From NCBI GenBank assembly GCA_003241285.1, contig QFOT01000126.1:1-6514 (forward strand): a stretch of DNA of 6,514 nucleotides, in the 5' to 3' direction. This document shows, piece after piece, positions 6,006 to 6,514 of this stretch (positions within the stretch are counted from its first letter, which is position 1; every line of letters begins with the position of its first letter). The notes beneath the pieces are model-generated. The model was not told the DNA's origin. It made no database searches and saw only the letters and a list, made by a program, of their open reading frames with translations. This DNA is from Micavibrio aeruginosavorus (GTDB lineage: Bacteria > Pseudomonadota > Alphaproteobacteria > Micavibrionales > Micavibrionaceae). A program made the translations under genes and the position numbers.

Positions 6006-6514
6006 ATGACCGTTACAGCATCGCCGGTGATCAATAAACGATCTCCTTCCGACTTCAATGATAATTCACCGCCGCGTTTGGAAGCCTGATAGGCCAGCAT
6101 TTCATTTTTAGCCAGTTTATTCGCCCAGTAGGGCGCAGAAGTGCAGTGCGCTGATCCCGTCACAGGGTCTTCAGTAATCGCATCATCCGCGCAAAAGAAA
6201 CGCGAGATAAAATCATACTTACCGTCATCTTTCGCCGTAACTATAATGAAATCTTTGTATTTAAGCAGGGTATTAAAATCCGGTTTAATATCGAGTACGG
6301 CTTGCTTGTCGCCATAGACCAGCATCAAATCCCGCGCTTTATAAGCCTCGGCAGGTTTAACGGGCGAAACAGCATCTAAAACAAATTCAGGAATATCGCT
6401 TATCTCGACTTTCTCGCCGGGACGCGACGGGAAATTCATCGTATAGGAAGCGCCATCTTTTTTGACATTCAACGGCCCGACGAATTTCGTATCGAACGTC
6501 ACCTCATGCAGTTC
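5984..6514 (-). CDS. PhzF-family isomerase-like protein, C-terminal part (5' end outside window)
   Basis: This belongs to the PhzF family, of diaminopimelate epimerase fold. PhzF itself isomerises a dihydro-hydroxyanthranilate in phenazine synthesis, but most family members in genomes without phenazine genes have unknown substrates, and nothing here suggests phenazine synthesis. The 176 visible residues read 'ELHEVTFDTKFVGPLNV' at the start. The family hallmark 'EDPVTGSAHC' is at 115-124 of the fragment and 'QASKRGGEL' at 143-151. It ends 'VTVIKGEIIL'. Members are roughly 260-300 residues, so about 90 or more N-terminal residues, including the catalytic Glu, lie beyond the window. The frame is open through 6514, so the GTG at 6502-6500 is not taken as the start. 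The TGA stop (5986-5984) is inside a hairpin shared with the convergent protease gene. Confidence 0.92.
   Translation of the reverse strand, partial: ELHEVTFDTKFVGPLNVKKDGASYTMNFPSRPGEKVEISDIPEFVLDAVSPVKPAEAYKARDLMLVYGDKQAVLDIKPDFNTLLKYKDFIIVTAKDDGKYDFISRFFCADDAITEDPVTGSAHCTSAPYWANKLAKNEMLAYQASKRGGELSLKSEGDRLLITGDAVTVIKGEIIL

Noticed and set aside
5991..6089. Small + strand frame (32 codons) with an apparent AAGGAGAG ribosome site
   Set aside because: The ribosome-like sequence is one arm of the terminator hairpin and the frame is antisense to the conserved PhzF-family C-terminus.
6500..6502. GTG as the start of the PhzF-family gene
   Set aside because: The frame continues upstream to the window edge, and the family needs about 90 more N-terminal residues.
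1..6514. CRISPR arrays, insertion sequences, tRNA/rRNA genes, toxin-antitoxin or defence modules
   Set aside because: I see no regularly spaced repeats, transposase-like frames, cloverleaf sequences or defence-type proteins; nearly all the sequence is accounted for by housekeeping genes.

Overview
The window looks like an ordinary chromosomal housekeeping segment, most likely from an alphaproteobacterium. The grounds are the hflK-hflC-Do protease cluster sitting near folA and an Mrp/ApbC gene, an arrangement familiar from Alphaproteobacteria, together with moderate base composition and good Shine-Dalgarno sites. The lineage is inferred from gene order and protein style. I could not test it, and I do not name a genus.

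Layout. The left edge carries the 3' end of a dihydrofolate reductase gene on + (1-207). Facing it on - is a run of three genes, read from right to left. First is an Mrp/ApbC-type Fe-S carrier P-loop ATPase (2151-1135), then a 138-residue acidic protein of unknown function (1071-655), then a 117-residue protein of unknown function (564-211). The last one ends only 3 bases from the folA stop. An 82-bp spacer (2152-2233) separates the start of mrp from the divergent + strand genes. These are hflK (2234-3445), hflC (3447-4322) and, after a 100-bp spacer, a Do/HtrA-family periplasmic serine protease (4423-5967). A perfect 14-bp hairpin (5973-6005) closes the protease gene. It also contains the stop and last codons of a convergent PhzF-family gene (6514-5984, -), whose 5' end lies outside the window.

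How the genes fit together. HflK and HflC form the SPFH-domain membrane complex known to bind and modulate the FtsH protease. The adjacent Do protease degrades or refolds damaged envelope proteins, so the + strand block is a membrane/envelope protein quality-control unit. Mrp serves Fe-S cluster delivery and DHFR serves folate metabolism; their presence looks like conserved neighbourhood rather than shared pathway. I found no mobile element, CRISPR array, RNA gene or clear defence or novel multi-gene system. The genuinely unexplained content is the pair of small - strand genes and some intergenic structure.
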